A stretch of DNA of 64,000 nucleotides from 55-13 sp964501275 (lineage in GTDB: Bacteria > Armatimonadota > Fimbriimonadia > Fimbriimonadales > Fimbriimonadaceae), in contig CAZCSP010000002.1 of NCBI GenBank assembly GCA_964501275.1, positions 124,001 to 188,000 of the forward strand, read 5' to 3'. Below, piece by piece: positions 41,691-50,709 of the stretch. The notes under the pieces were generated by a model. It did not search any database and had not been told where the DNA came from. It was given only the letters and a program-made list of their open reading frames with translations. Both the position numbers and the translations under genes were made by a program. How positions within the stretch are numbered: position 1 is the first letter of the stretch; every line of letters begins with the position of its first letter.

Positions 41691-43389
41691 CGTCCCCGGT
41701 CATCCGTCTTTTAATCCGTTCGATCTCCCGTTGGACGAGCGGGGCGTGTTGTGGTTTTGCCAGGGTGAGGGCCTTGGTTAGCATCTTTAGTTGCTCCTCG
41801 TACAGATCGTATCGACCCAACAATTTTTCCAACACCACTTGCACTACCTGCGCACTCTCATCGCCGCACATGGGCAGGAGGTGCTCGATGTCCATATCGC
41901 CACCGATGGATAAAACCGCCGAGGCGCGAACGTGCGAGTCCCGATCTTTCAGCAGGGGCAACACTTCCTGCTCATAGCCTAACTTGGCCAGAATGAGGGC
42001 GGCGGCGGAGCGGTCACGAGCCCGAGCCGAAGAGAGAGCCTTCCGGGCCGGCTCCTCAAGTCCGGCATCGTATTCCTGGTCAACTTTCCAAGCGATGGTC
42101 CGTTGAACCCTCAGGCTTGAGTCTCCGGCAAGCTTCCAGATGAGTTCTGCTCTGATCTCGGCGGGCAGGTCAGAAAGGCGGCTCGGTACCTCGTATCTGA
42201 CCAAGGGCGAGGGATCGTTTGCGAACGTTCGAAGCCTTTCAGGCTGATTGCTCCAGTCGTGCTCTCTCACCGCCGCAGCGTGCACAGTTGGTTCGGGATC
42301 CGATAACGCGGTGGCTACTATTTTTTCCGCAACCGCCTTGGCATCCCCTGGCGTCGCATTCCTTGGCTGTCCCTCTGGTTCCCAATAGGCCTCTGCGAAT
42401 ACTCGGATATTACCGACGCCGAGAGCCCGCGCCCACGCTTCTCCAGATCGGCTCAGCCGGAGGCAATACTCCCAAGATTCCCGGCAAGAAAAGTCGGCCA
42501 ACCGATCCATCCAGTGTCTTCGATACTTCAGGCTTCCGATCACGGGCTCGATCACGGCAGGGGCCTTTTCTCGGTAGGCCATGACGGCTTCCGTCAAGTA
42601 GGAAAACGGACGTACTCGAGCCTCTTCATTGAGGATCAGTCTTTGAAGCAGAGGTACGAAGTCTTGGTCCGGCCACTGCATCACCCCTAAAAGAGCCGTT
42701 TCGATGAAACCTTCTTCCTTGCTGTCCAACTTTTCCTTAATCGCGGACAATGCGGATGGAAGACGCAGGTGCGCCCTTAGCAACAGCTTGATCCCCTCGG
42801 TTTCATCTCTCGGGTCCACCTTCTCTACCCAAGCGATGTTCTTTGCGGCATAGGCTCTGAGACTGTGACTGTGACTGAAGCCGTGCGCAAACCGGCCCCG
42901 CAGGTAGTCGTAGCCGGTCCCGCAACGTTCGCTGTCGTTCACCTCGGGTCTGTAGAATTGAGGCATCAGGGCCTCGGCGACTTCAATTGCCTCTGATCGG
43001 ACTTCTGGTGCGCTTTTGGCGAGAGAGTAGTCCAGGGCATTTGCCGCCAGTTCGCCCAGCGCGTCGGCATCAGCGACTTCATGGGAGCGCAGGTTTTCCT
43101 GCGACTTTGGCAGGCCCAAAAGCTGTCGTTGCCGGGCAACGAGGGCGGGAAAACCGTAGTCTTTCTCTCTCTCAAGCCGCTCGGTGTAGCCGCCAAGAAA
43201 GGCCGTCAGGCCTTTGAGAATCCTTGCCTGCTCCGCCGGTTTGAATCGTGGGAACTCGGCAAACGCCGCCCCCCAGTCCTCGGCCTGGTTGACCTCCAAG
43301 CGAGCCAGATGGTATGAGCTTTGGGCCAATGAGACCTGAAGGCCTATGCCAGCCATCGCCAGGAGAATCGCAAAGCCTCTCATCGCCAT
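41677..43389 (-). CDS. Secreted HEAT-repeat protein (second of pair)
   Basis: 570 residues with a signal peptide (MAMRGFAILLAMAGIGLQVSLA). HEAT repeats are clearest in the second half: 'EPTVHAAAVREHD', 'SPLVRYEVPSRLSDL', 'SLRVQRTIAWKVD' and 'DSHVRASAVLSIGG'. The end is acidic (TGDDDDN). A TATAGT box lies 6 nt before the ATG. Translation is probably coupled to the downstream HEAT gene through a 14-nt overlap. Confidence 0.8.
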   Translation of the reverse strand: MAMRGFAILLAMAGIGLQVSLAQSSYHLARLEVNQAEDWGAAFAEFPRFKPAEQARILKGLTAFLGGYTERLEREKDYGFPALVARQRQLLGLPKSQENLRSHEVADADALGELAANALDYSLAKSAPEVRSEAIEVAEALMPQFYRPEVNDSERCGTGYDYLRGRFAHGFSHSHSLRAYAAKNIAWVEKVDPRDETEGIKLLLRAHLRLPSALSAIKEKLDSKEEGFIETALLGVMQWPDQDFVPLLQRLILNEEARVRPFSYLTEAVMAYREKAPAVIEPVIGSLKYRRHWMDRLADFSCRESWEYCLRLSRSGEAWARALGVGNIRVFAEAYWEPEGQPRNATPGDAKAVAEKIVATALSDPEPTVHAAAVREHDWSNQPERLRTFANDPSPLVRYEVPSRLSDLPAEIRAELIWKLAGDSSLRVQRTIAWKVDQEYDAGLEEPARKALSSARARDRSAAALILAKLGYEQEVLPLLKDRDSHVRASAVLSIGGDMDIEHLLPMCGDESAQVVQVVLEKLLGRYDLYEEQLKMLTKALTLAKPQHAPLVQREIERIKRRMTGDDDDN

Positions 43390-43395
43390 AGACGC

Positions 43396-43401
43396 ACTAT
43401 A
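43396..43401 (-). promoter_or_regulatory. Putative -10 box of the HEAT-repeat pair
   Basis: TATAGT on the minus strand, 6 nt before the ATG at 43389. Confidence 0.5.
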
Positions 43402-43449
43402 TCAGACCAGGATGGTTAGGGGGTCGTGTATGGTGATTGTTGCCGTGCG

Positions 43450-43511
43450 AAGCTTTGCGGGCTTTGCGTCTTTGCGCGAGCTTTTTGAACTCACGCAAAG
43501 AGCCGCAGAGG
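43450..43511. repeat. CGCAAAGACGCAAAG-type repeat
   Basis: The sequence 'agctttgcgggctttgcgtc', 'tttgcgcgagctttttgaac' and 'tcacgcaaagagccgcag' runs without gap. Its reverse complement closely matches 52911-52996. The tandem CTTTGCG/CGCAAAG words allow a stem. Confidence 0.75.
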
Positions 43512-43521
43512 GGTGGGCAGT

Positions 43522-43760
43522 GGACCGCTGATCTCCAGATCGGCCAACCCAGCTTGTAGTTTATGCAACCGTAGATGACGCAGATGCTCGCCAATGGGTT
43601 TTTTTTGGGAGCTTTCGGTTAGCTCTTATCTGGGGTTGCGGTCTACGGGAGTGGGAAAACCACAACGACACGGCGGCACAACTGGGAAAGGTCTGTGGCC
43701 TGATAGTCGTTATCGCGTCCTCGTACAAGCTGGGTTTGCCGATCTGGAGATCGGCGGTCC
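43522..43760. repeat. 239-bp unit bounded by 37-nt inverted repeats
   Basis: 43522-43558 and 43724-43760 are inverted copies with two mismatches (core GATCTCCAGATCGGC and CCCAGCTTGTA). Between them lie 'agatgacgcagatgctcgcc' and 'accacaacgacacggcggca' words seen elsewhere. Together with the preceding repeat this fills the 398-nt gap between the HEAT and aminotransferase genes; no gene is seen. Confidence 0.75.
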
Positions 43761-43775
43761 ATGGGTTCGTCGGTC

Positions 43776-43781
43776 TAGAAT
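43776..43781 (+). promoter_or_regulatory. Putative -10 box of the class-V aminotransferase gene
   Basis: TAGAAT, 6 nt before the ATG at 43788. Confidence 0.5.
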
Positions 43782-43787
43782 ACGATC

Positions 43788-45011
43788 ATGCCTACCGCGA
43801 CGACGCCTAGCATCGACCTGATCCGTGCCCAGTTTCCTTCCTTGGCCAAAGGCGAGGTGTTTATGGACAATGCGGGCGGGTCACAGGTGCCGGGGGATGT
43901 GGCGGATGCGGTGCGGGACTATATGCTGTCCAGCTATGTCCAGGTGGGTGCGGACTATCCCGCCTCCCGGCGGGCCAGCCAGACGGTTGCCGACGCACAT
44001 GCGATGGTCAGCACGATCATGGGCGGCGATGAGGTTGGGCGGACCATCTTTGGCTCCTCCAGTTCCACCCTCTGCCGGATGCTCGCCGATTGCTACGGGA
44101 ACATCCTCAAGCCGGGCGACCAGGTGATCGTTGGCGAGAGTGGGCATGAGGCGAACGTGGGGCCTTGGGTGAACCTGGCGAACCGGGGCATCGACGTCCG
44201 CATCTGGGAAGCCAACCCGGAGACTGGGGTCTGCGAGCTTTCTACCCTCCAGAGCCTGCTCACCGAGAAAACCAAGGTCGTCGCCTTCGTCCAGACCTCG
44301 AACATCCTAGGCCATGTGGAGGACATCCAGCCCTGTATCGATGCGGCACACGCGGTTGGGGCGAGGGTGGTGGTCGATGGAGTCGCCTATGCGCCGCATC
44401 TGCTGGTGGACGTGGAGAAGTGGGGGGTGGATTGGTATGTCTTCTCCTGCTACAAGGTGTTCGGGCCGCATATCGGGGCGATGTTTGGGCGGCATGAGGC
44501 GTTCGCGGAGTTGACCGGGCCCAACCACTACTTCCTGGCCAAGGACTACCTGCCGGGCAAATTCGAACTCGGAGGGGCCAACCACGAGTCTTGCGCAGGG
44601 CTCCTTGGGTTAAAGCCTTATCTTCAGTTTTTGGCCGGCTCCTCGGAGTTCAATCGGCAGACCGTGGTGGAGGCTTGGCGGGCGATGGAGGAGTTGGAGC
44701 TGCCCCTCACCGTCAAGTTCCTCGACTTCCTGGCCTCCAAGCCAAAGGTCCGGGTGGTTGGCCGCTCCCAGGCCTCGCCGGATCGAGTTCCCACCATCGC
44801 CTTCCTCCACAAGTCGCTCAGCCCCAAGCAGATCGCCGATGCGGCTCTGGAAGCGGGGATCGGGATGCGGTGGGGCAATTTCTACTCGGTTCGACTTTTG
44901 GAGAGGATGGGCATCGACCCTGCGACCGGAGTCGCCCGGGCCAGCTTTGCGCATTACAACACGTTGGAGGAAGTCGAGCGGCTGATCGCGGCGTTGGAGC
45001 CAATCCTATGA
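43788..45011 (+). CDS. Class-V aminotransferase, cysteine desulfurase-like
   Basis: The 407-residue PLP enzyme starts 'LIRAQFPSLAKGEVFMDNAGGSQVP'. The PLP lysine is K223 ('FSCYKVFGPHIG') and the pyridine-contacting Asp is D197 ('VVVDGVAYAPH'). It belongs to the cysteine desulfurase-like group near SufS/CsdA but lacks nearby suf genes, so the substrate is open (cysteine, selenocysteine, or another amino acid). The stop overlaps the GNAT start (ATGATGA). Confidence 0.88.
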   Translation: MPTATTPSIDLIRAQFPSLAKGEVFMDNAGGSQVPGDVADAVRDYMLSSYVQVGADYPASRRASQTVADAHAMVSTIMGGDEVGRTIFGSSSSTLCRMLADCYGNILKPGDQVIVGESGHEANVGPWVNLANRGIDVRIWEANPETGVCELSTLQSLLTEKTKVVAFVQTSNILGHVEDIQPCIDAAHAVGARVVVDGVAYAPHLLVDVEKWGVDWYVFSCYKVFGPHIGAMFGRHEAFAELTGPNHYFLAKDYLPGKFELGGANHESCAGLLGLKPYLQFLAGSSEFNRQTVVEAWRAMEELELPLTVKFLDFLASKPKVRVVGRSQASPDRVPTIAFLHKSLSPKQIADAALEAGIGMRWGNFYSVRLLERMGIDPATGVARASFAHYNTLEEVERLIAALEPIL

Positions 45012-45652
45012 TGACCCGACTCCGCAATATGCTGACGTCGGCAAACCCTGGCGACACCAGCGAACCGGCGAACAGCGTTCTGGCCCAGTTGTTTCGATCT
45101 GGACTTACCATCGAAACCGACCGGTTGATCCTCCGCCCACGGACGTTCTTGGACACCGACGGGATTTTCGAGATCGATTCCGATGAGGAGATTTGCCGAC
45201 TGAGCCTGGGGACCTTGGTCCAATCCAAAGCGGAGGCTCGGCGTAGGGTGGAACTGGAGATGGCCTATGTCGAACGCGGCCATCCCGTGCCCTGGTCGGT
45301 CGTCCGCCGGGAGGATCGGGAGTTCATCGGAACCTGCGGCATTGTGAGTCTGAACGATTCGGCGGATACGATCGAGCTTGGGTTTGCCTCTCGGCGAGCC
45401 TACTGGAATCAAGGCTACGCGACCGAAGCGCTCACCGCCTGCATTGAACTCTTGTTCCGGGAAACCGAGTTCTACCGGATCGAATGCCAATGCTGGCCCG
45501 AGAACCTGGCCTCGCGACGAGTCATGGAGAAGTCGGGCATGGCGTTTGAGGGAGTTTTGAGGAGCGCGCGGAAGTCGGCTTATGGCCGCCACGACGCCTG
45601 CATCTACGCCATTCTCCGCCCCGATTGGGAGACCTTCCGCCAAACTCCGTAG
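45008..45652 (+). CDS. GNAT-family N-acetyltransferase (RimJ-like)
   Basis: 214 residues from the ATG at 45008, inside the aminotransferase stop. RimJ/RimL-like pattern: 'TIETDRLILRPRTFLDTDGIFEI', 'IELGFASRRAYWNQGYATEALTACIELLF' (acetyl-CoA loop N-Q-G-Y-A) and 'NLASRRVMEKSGMAFEGVLRSARKSAYGRHDACIYAI'. It probably acetylates a protein N-terminus or small amine. The longer frame upstream only reads the aminotransferase gene in another frame. Confidence 0.88.
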   Translation: MMTRLRNMLTSANPGDTSEPANSVLAQLFRSGLTIETDRLILRPRTFLDTDGIFEIDSDEEICRLSLGTLVQSKAEARRRVELEMAYVERGHPVPWSVVRREDREFIGTCGIVSLNDSADTIELGFASRRAYWNQGYATEALTACIELLFRETEFYRIECQCWPENLASRRVMEKSGMAFEGVLRSARKSAYGRHDACIYAILRPDWETFRQTP

Positions 45653-45674
45653 TCCATCCGGTCTTGGCTCGTCG

Positions 45675-45680
45675 TATCCT
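45675..45680 (+). promoter_or_regulatory. Putative -10 box of the C45-like hydrolase gene
   Basis: TATCCT, 7 nt before the ATG at 45688; identical box and spacing to the lipoprotein gene at 58765. Confidence 0.45.
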
Positions 45681-45687
45681 AATAGAG

Positions 45688-47028
45688 ATGCTTGCCCTTC
45701 TTAGCGCCGCTCTTCTCCTCCAAGTCCAGCCCCAAGACGTGCGGCTGGCCAAGGCCCTTCGCTCGGAGAATGGAGGGTGGATTCTTGCCCGGTTGGAGGG
45801 CAAACCACGCACGATTGGGTTCCAGTACGGCTACCTCTTGGCCCCCGAGATCGAGGATGCGCACAAGGCTCTGAAGGCGACCGACTTGGGCGAGAAGGAT
45901 TGGGATTGGTATCGCGAGGAGTCCAAGAAGCTGTTTTGGGAGAAGCTGGACCCGGAGTATCGGGAAGAGTTGCAGGGGATGACCGAGGGCTTGAACGCGC
46001 GGGGCGTCAAATTCGATGTCTGGGACGTGCTCGCCTTCAACGCTCACATCGAAGTCGGCGGCTACTACCTGCCTTGGCAGAAAGCCCAGCGGGGCGGTGA
46101 ACGCGAGAGCAATGCCAAGGAGGCCTGTAGCGCCTTTGTAGCGACGGGTAGCCACACCAGCGACGGCAAAATCGTGATGGGCCACAACCTTTGGTGGGGC
46201 TATGTGATGGGCCAGCGATTCAACGTGATGCTGGACATTCGGCCCGAAAAGGGCAACCGGATTTTAATGGACGCCCTGGCGGGAATGATCCACAGCGGGA
46301 GCGACTTTGCGATCAACTCCTCAGGCATGATGCTCTGCGAGACCACGATCAGCGGCTTCCACGGTTTCGACCCCAACGGCCTGCCCGAGTTTATGCGGAT
46401 GCGCAAGGCGATCCAGTATGGCAACAGCCTGGATGAGATGGTGAAGATATTCAAGACCGGCAACAACGGCGGCTATGCCAACACTTGGCTGATGGCTGAC
46501 GCCAAGACGGGCGAGATCGGGAAGCTGGAGTTGGGGCTGAAGAACGTGAACTTCCATCGCACCAAAGACGGGGCTTACATCGGTGCGAACTTCCCCGAGG
46601 ATCCCAAGCTGATCCAGGATGAGGTCACCTGGTTCAACCCCAACCCTCGCCAGAACGGCTGCATGGCCCGAAAGCAGAGATGGGGGACTCTCCTGAACCA
46701 CTACAAAGGAAAGATCGACGCCGAGCACGCCAAGATGTTTCTGGCGGACACCTATGACGAGGTCAGGGGTCGCAAAGGAGCCAGCGATGCGACGCTCTGC
46801 GGGCGGTCGGATGGGCTTGGCGTTCTTCATGGGGCGACCAGCGCGAGAGTGGCGACGACGGACTCGGTGCAGAAGATGTCGCTTTGGGCCAGACTGGGGA
46901 TCCCCGATGGGTCCGAGTTGATTGCGGCGGACTACTTCAAGAAGTTTCCCAACCAACGAGCCACTTATGGGCCTTGGCTCAAAGATATTAAAGCTCAGCC
47001 TTGGGTAACGTTTGAAGTGCCGCGCTAG
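45688..47028 (+). CDS. C45 / phospholipase B-like Ntn-hydrolase, exported
   Basis: 446 residues with a short signal peptide (MLALLSAALLLQ). The self-processing nucleophile is probably C147 in 'AKEACSAFVATGSHTSDGKIVMGHN', the hallmark of Ntn-hydrolases of the acyl-CoA:6-APA acyltransferase and phospholipase-B-like groups. 'GYANTWLMADAKTGEIGKLELGL' is a further family block. Members cleave amide or ester bonds of lipids or N-acyl compounds after autoproteolysis. It has its own TATCCT box. The GH16 gene follows 11 nt downstream. Confidence 0.83.
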   Translation: MLALLSAALLLQVQPQDVRLAKALRSENGGWILARLEGKPRTIGFQYGYLLAPEIEDAHKALKATDLGEKDWDWYREESKKLFWEKLDPEYREELQGMTEGLNARGVKFDVWDVLAFNAHIEVGGYYLPWQKAQRGGERESNAKEACSAFVATGSHTSDGKIVMGHNLWWGYVMGQRFNVMLDIRPEKGNRILMDALAGMIHSGSDFAINSSGMMLCETTISGFHGFDPNGLPEFMRMRKAIQYGNSLDEMVKIFKTGNNGGYANTWLMADAKTGEIGKLELGLKNVNFHRTKDGAYIGANFPEDPKLIQDEVTWFNPNPRQNGCMARKQRWGTLLNHYKGKIDAEHAKMFLADTYDEVRGRKGASDATLCGRSDGLGVLHGATSARVATTDSVQKMSLWARLGIPDGSELIAADYFKKFPNQRATYGPWLKDIKAQPWVTFEVPR

Positions 47029-47039
47029 GAGGATCGTTC

Positions 47040-47864
47040 ATGTTCATCGGTCTCGTTGGAACCGCTGTGCTTTTGTCGGGTCAGCAGGGGCTAGCCGGTA
47101 CCTCGGATTCGGCCGTCATCAAACAACCCTTCCAGCCGGAGAAGTGGAAGCTGGAGTGGGCAGACGAGTTCAACACGGGCACCGCTCCCGACCCCCGCAA
47201 CTGGTCTTACGAGAAGGGCTATATCCGCAATAGGGAAGCCCAGTTCTACACCGAAGACCGCCGCGAGAACGCCCGGATCGAGAACGGAAAGCTGGTCATG
47301 GAGGCGAGAAAAGACAACTGGAACGGCAACCCGATCACCTCGGCCAGCATCACCACCAGCGGCAAGAAGGAATTCCTCTATGGCCGCATCGAGGCTCGCG
47401 CCAAGGTTCCCATCGGCAAAGGCACCTGGCCCGCGATCTGGACCCTGGGCACCAATATCAGGCAGGTTGGATGGCCGAGGTGCGGCGAGATCGACATCTT
47501 GGAGAACGTCGGCTTCGCCCCAAAGACGGTTCACGCGAACATCCACGTCCACACCTATAACCACACGAAGGGCACCGGAAAGGGCAACAACATCGACGGC
47601 GGCGAGCCTTGGAAGGATTTCAACGTCTACGCGGTGGAGTGGTACCCGGATCGGATGGAGTTCTTCTACAACGACACGCGCTATTTCGTGTATCGGAAAG
47701 AGGCGGATGCGGACAATGACAAGTGGCCTTTTGACAAGCCGCAGTACCTGATCATGAATCTGGCGATCGGCGGGGCCTGGGGCGGCCAGCAGGGGATCGA
47801 CGAAAGCCTGTTCCCGCATCGATATGAGATCGACTACGTTCGATACTACAAGTTGAAACCCTGA
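47040..47864 (+). CDS. Glycoside hydrolase family 16 beta-glucanase-like protein
   Basis: 274 residues with a likely signal peptide (MFIGLVGTAVLLSGQQGLAG). The catalytic motif E150-I-D152-I-L-E155 and the substrate-cleft block 'YGRIEARAKVPIGKGTWPAIWTLG' define GH16. These enzymes cleave beta-1,3(4)-glucans or related galactans outside the cell. A strong AGGAGG lies 7 nt upstream of the ATG. It is probably co-transcribed with the C45-like gene. The 3' end overlaps the convergent RelE-like gene by 19 nt. Confidence 0.93.
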   Translation: MFIGLVGTAVLLSGQQGLAGTSDSAVIKQPFQPEKWKLEWADEFNTGTAPDPRNWSYEKGYIRNREAQFYTEDRRENARIENGKLVMEARKDNWNGNPITSASITTSGKKEFLYGRIEARAKVPIGKGTWPAIWTLGTNIRQVGWPRCGEIDILENVGFAPKTVHANIHVHTYNHTKGTGKGNNIDGGEPWKDFNVYAVEWYPDRMEFFYNDTRYFVYRKEADADNDKWPFDKPQYLIMNLAIGGAWGGQQGIDESLFPHRYEIDYVRYYKLKP

Positions 47865-48178
47865 AGGTCGGAAGGTTTGAGGGGCTGGCGTGCGCCGTGG
47901 TAGACGCGCATCACCAAGACTCTGCCAGCCCTTTTGTCAACCCGGTAAATAATCCGGTGAGACTTGTAGTTAATCGACTGGTACTTGTAAGGTGAGGGGA
48001 TGTCCTCCGGGATCTCGTCAAAAGATTCAGCATGGTCTTCGAGAACCTGCAACCTCGCCGTGAACCCCTCAATCCACCTCTCCACGGCCTCCTCAGACTT
48101 CTCCTTTTTCAGGATGTATCTCGCGTAATCTTGAAGGTCGAACTTGGCGTCTTCAAGAATTCGGATTTCAAATGCCAA
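47846..48178 (-). CDS. RelE/ParE-family toxin
   Basis: 110 residues: 'FEIRILEDAKFDLQDYARYILKKEKSEEAVERWIEGFTARLQVLEDHAESFDEIPED', then 'YQSINYKSHRIIYRVDKRAGRVLVMRVYHGARQPL'. This is the ParE/RelE fold with the basic 'RIIYRVD...VMRVYHGAR' end. Targets may be gyrase (ParE) or ribosome-bound mRNA (RelE). It follows its antitoxin with an 11-nt overlap. The C-terminal codons overlap the GH16 gene end. Confidence 0.88.
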   Translation of the reverse strand: MAFEIRILEDAKFDLQDYARYILKKEKSEEAVERWIEGFTARLQVLEDHAESFDEIPEDIPSPYKYQSINYKSHRIIYRVDKRAGRVLVMRVYHGARQPLKPSDLQGFNL

Positions 48179-48449
48179 GTTCGTTCCTTATATCGTTGAA
48201 TGTCTCTTCGACACCCTTGTGCCGGCCTTCAAGGTAAGCGATTTCGCCCTCCTGCAAGGCAACTTGCAACTCCATCCGTTCCAACTCATCCACCATGGCC
48301 TGGTAGGACTCCACATCCTGCACCACCACCTCGGCTTCGCCGTTGACGGTCAAGGCATAAGGCTGGCGGGTTTCTCGGACGTGGCTGACGACCTTCTTGG
48401 CATTGCGGGTGAATTCGGTGAGGGAGCAGATGTTGGTGGCGCGGATCAT
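48168..48449 (-). CDS. Phd/YefM-family antitoxin
   Basis: 93 residues from the ATG at 48449 (MIRATNICSLTEFTRNAKKV). 'VVSHVRETRQPYALTVNGEAEVVVQDVESYQAMVDELERME' is the Phd/YefM N-terminal DNA-binding core; the C-terminal helix (ALQEGEIAYLEGRHKGVEETF) would bind the toxin. An AT-rich palindrome directly upstream is the likely autoregulatory operator. Confidence 0.88.
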   Translation of the reverse strand: MIRATNICSLTEFTRNAKKVVSHVRETRQPYALTVNGEAEVVVQDVESYQAMVDELERMELQVALQEGEIAYLEGRHKGVEETFNDIRNELGI

Positions 48450-48451
48450 GG

Positions 48452-48478
48452 TGTGTTTAATTATACGCTTAATTACAC
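48452..48478. promoter_or_regulatory. Likely operator/promoter of the toxin-antitoxin pair
   Basis: Near-palindrome with TAATTA TACGCT TAATTA at its centre and GTGT/ACAC ends, 3 nt upstream of the antitoxin ATG. It stands out as AT-rich in a GC-rich region. Confidence 0.55.
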
Positions 48479-48484
48479 GAATCA

Positions 48485-50632
48485 TTAGTCGGGATCGAAT
48501 GCGCTGAGAATGTTGGAGTAGTCGTCGGTCCAGAGGGGCGCTTTGAGGTCTGGCTCCATCAGCTCCCAGGCTGAGCGGTCCACCAGCTTCGCCACATCGT
48601 CCCGCGAGCGAGCTAAGACCATCCAGTTGGAAGGGCGTTTGCCAGTCGCCGACTCCTCGTCCGTCGGGGCATCGATCATCAGGTATGCCTCCAAACCAAG
48701 GCTTTGGGCGACCTTCGTCAGGATCGGCTCTAGTTGCAGGTAGCGATTGGAGATATGGAAGGCCAGGAAGCCGTCTGGCTTGAGCTTGGAGAGGTACATC
48801 TCGACCGCTTCGCGGGTCAGCAGGTGGATCGGGATGGCGTCGGAGCTGAAAGCGTCCAGGGCGATCAGGTCATAGGCGCCTTGCTGTTTCTCCAAAGTCA
48901 AGCGCGCATCGCCGATTACCACATCCAAGTTCGCCTTCGTGTCCCTCAAAAAAGTGAAGTAGTCAGGGTTCTTGGCGATCTTGTCGACCAGAGGGTCGAT
49001 TTCGAAGTAGGTCATCCTCTGCCCTGGATAGCCATAGGCCGCACAAGAACCCACACCCAGACCCACGAGAGCCACATCGGGCATATCGGGATAGGCCGCA
49101 AAGACCTGCCCGATAGGTCCGGTTCGGGTGTAGTAGGTCAGCGGCTCGCCGGGGTTGAGCGTGTCCTGCATTCCGTGAGTCGTGTTGCCATGCACCAGTT
49201 CATGGAACCGCCCATTGTCGAGTTCGACGACCCGATGGACGCCGAAGAAACTTCTCCCCGTATAGGCCACCACTCCCGCCGAGCTCGTCCGCATCAAGTT
49301 GGAACCCAGGAAGAGCGCCCCCAACATCAACGCGTAGCGGACAGGATAGTCCACCATGAGGAAACAGATGATGGCGGGGAGGCCGATGACCAGGCCGGTG
49401 CGGGCTTGGGTGGGCGGCATCCCGGCCTCGCGGGCGATATAGGCGATGCCGACGGTCAACAAGAGCATGCCCACCGCAAAGACCGCATCCAGCTTCAAAT
49501 TCAACGCCTGACCCTCTCGACGTGGTCTCAGCAGGCAGGCAGCCACCAGGGCAATCGGGTACTCCGCCAGCGTGTTGAAGATCGTGGGAGCAAGAAGGGC
49601 GTTGAATAGTCCTCCCACCGCACCCCCCACCGACAGCCATACATAGAACTCTGTCAGATTCCCCGCCGAGGGCCGCGTCTCTACCAAGCGCGTGTGGCAC
49701 ATCAGAGCCGCGACGGTGAAGGCGGCGAGGTTCAACCCAACTAGCGCAACCATCGGGCTGGTCGCCTCCATGATCATTACCAAAACCAGAGGGGTGACTA
49801 ATAGCGGGAGGATGCGCGCCCAGGTCGTGGACTTCACAAACTGTCGGCGGGCAAAGGCCACGATAAAGGTGAGCAGGTAGATCGTCAGCGGCACGATCCA
49901 CAGTAGGGGCATGGGGGCCACATTGGTGGTCATATAGGTGGTGACCCCCAATAACAAACTGGAAGGAACTGCCGCCAAGAAAACCCACTGGAGCCGTTGT
50001 CGGTTTTCAATCGGCTTCGTTTCAGCTACGTTTTCTTCGCTTTGAACGGGGGCTTGTCTAAGAAGCAGAACGGCGCACACCGCCATCAGCGCAATCAGGC
50101 CGTACAGACCGTAGGTCCATAGGCTTCCCTGCTCCATCAGCGCCAACCGGGGCTCGATGAAGAATGGGTAGGCCAGGAGCGCGATCATGCTTCCCAGGTT
50201 GCTGGCGCTGTAGAGAAAGTAGGGGTCCTTGGCGGCGGGGTCGGAGGTTTGGGCGAACCAGCGTTGGATCAGGGGGGCTCCCGCGCTGAGGATGAAGAAA
50301 GACGCCCCAACCATTGCCCCGAGGGTCAGCAGAACCTGGGCCTGGTTGTTCTCCACGCCATCGGTTTGAGGGAGGGCCAGTTTGGTGATCAACGCGGCCA
50401 CGACGAAGAGCCCGATGTGGAGCAGCGACTGCCGCTTGGCCCCCAGCCACTTGGTCGAGAGGTGCGCATAGAGGTAGCCCAGGAGAAGCAGCACCTGGAA
50501 GAACAACATGCTGGTGGTCCAAACCGCCGGCGACCCGCCGAACCGGGGCAGGATCATCTTGGCAACCATCGGCTGCACCAAGAACAGCAGCCCGGAGCTT
50601 ATGAAGAGGGTGAGGGTGAAGAGTGCTCGCAA
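48485..50632 (-). CDS. Fused MFS-like membrane domain / spermidine synthase-like protein
   Basis: From a TTG at 50632 the product is 715 residues (MRALFTLTLFISSGLLFLVQ). About 450 residues of membrane helices, including 'PMVAKMILPRFGGSPAVWTTSMLFFQ' and 'FLYSASNLGSMIALLAYPF', precede a spermidine-synthase-like Rossmann domain ('VALVGLGVGSCAAYGYPGQRMTYFEIDPLVDKIA', 'VVIGDARLTLEKQQGAYDLIALDAFSSDAIPIHLLT'). The family is common and its reaction is unproven; aminopropyl transfer is assumed from the fold. Upstream residues in the longer frame are antisense to the deacetylase gene. Confidence 0.85.
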   Translation of the reverse strand: MRALFTLTLFISSGLLFLVQPMVAKMILPRFGGSPAVWTTSMLFFQVLLLLGYLYAHLSTKWLGAKRQSLLHIGLFVVAALITKLALPQTDGVENNQAQVLLTLGAMVGASFFILSAGAPLIQRWFAQTSDPAAKDPYFLYSASNLGSMIALLAYPFFIEPRLALMEQGSLWTYGLYGLIALMAVCAVLLLRQAPVQSEENVAETKPIENRQRLQWVFLAAVPSSLLLGVTTYMTTNVAPMPLLWIVPLTIYLLTFIVAFARRQFVKSTTWARILPLLVTPLVLVMIMEATSPMVALVGLNLAAFTVAALMCHTRLVETRPSAGNLTEFYVWLSVGGAVGGLFNALLAPTIFNTLAEYPIALVAACLLRPRREGQALNLKLDAVFAVGMLLLTVGIAYIAREAGMPPTQARTGLVIGLPAIICFLMVDYPVRYALMLGALFLGSNLMRTSSAGVVAYTGRSFFGVHRVVELDNGRFHELVHGNTTHGMQDTLNPGEPLTYYTRTGPIGQVFAAYPDMPDVALVGLGVGSCAAYGYPGQRMTYFEIDPLVDKIAKNPDYFTFLRDTKANLDVVIGDARLTLEKQQGAYDLIALDAFSSDAIPIHLLTREAVEMYLSKLKPDGFLAFHISNRYLQLEPILTKVAQSLGLEAYLMIDAPTDEESATGKRPSNWMVLARSRDDVAKLVDRSAWELMEPDLKAPLWTDDYSNILSAFDPD

Positions 50633-50709
50633 AGAAATTTGGACTCCAGGCGCATTTTGCCCTAAAAGTCGCCGGAACCGGGAAAGCCTCTCGAACGTTT
50701 GACGTGACA

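Noticed and set aside
44591..45007. N-terminal extension of the GNAT protein
   Set aside because: It is the aminotransferase gene read in another frame; the ATG at 45008 fits the coupled overlap.
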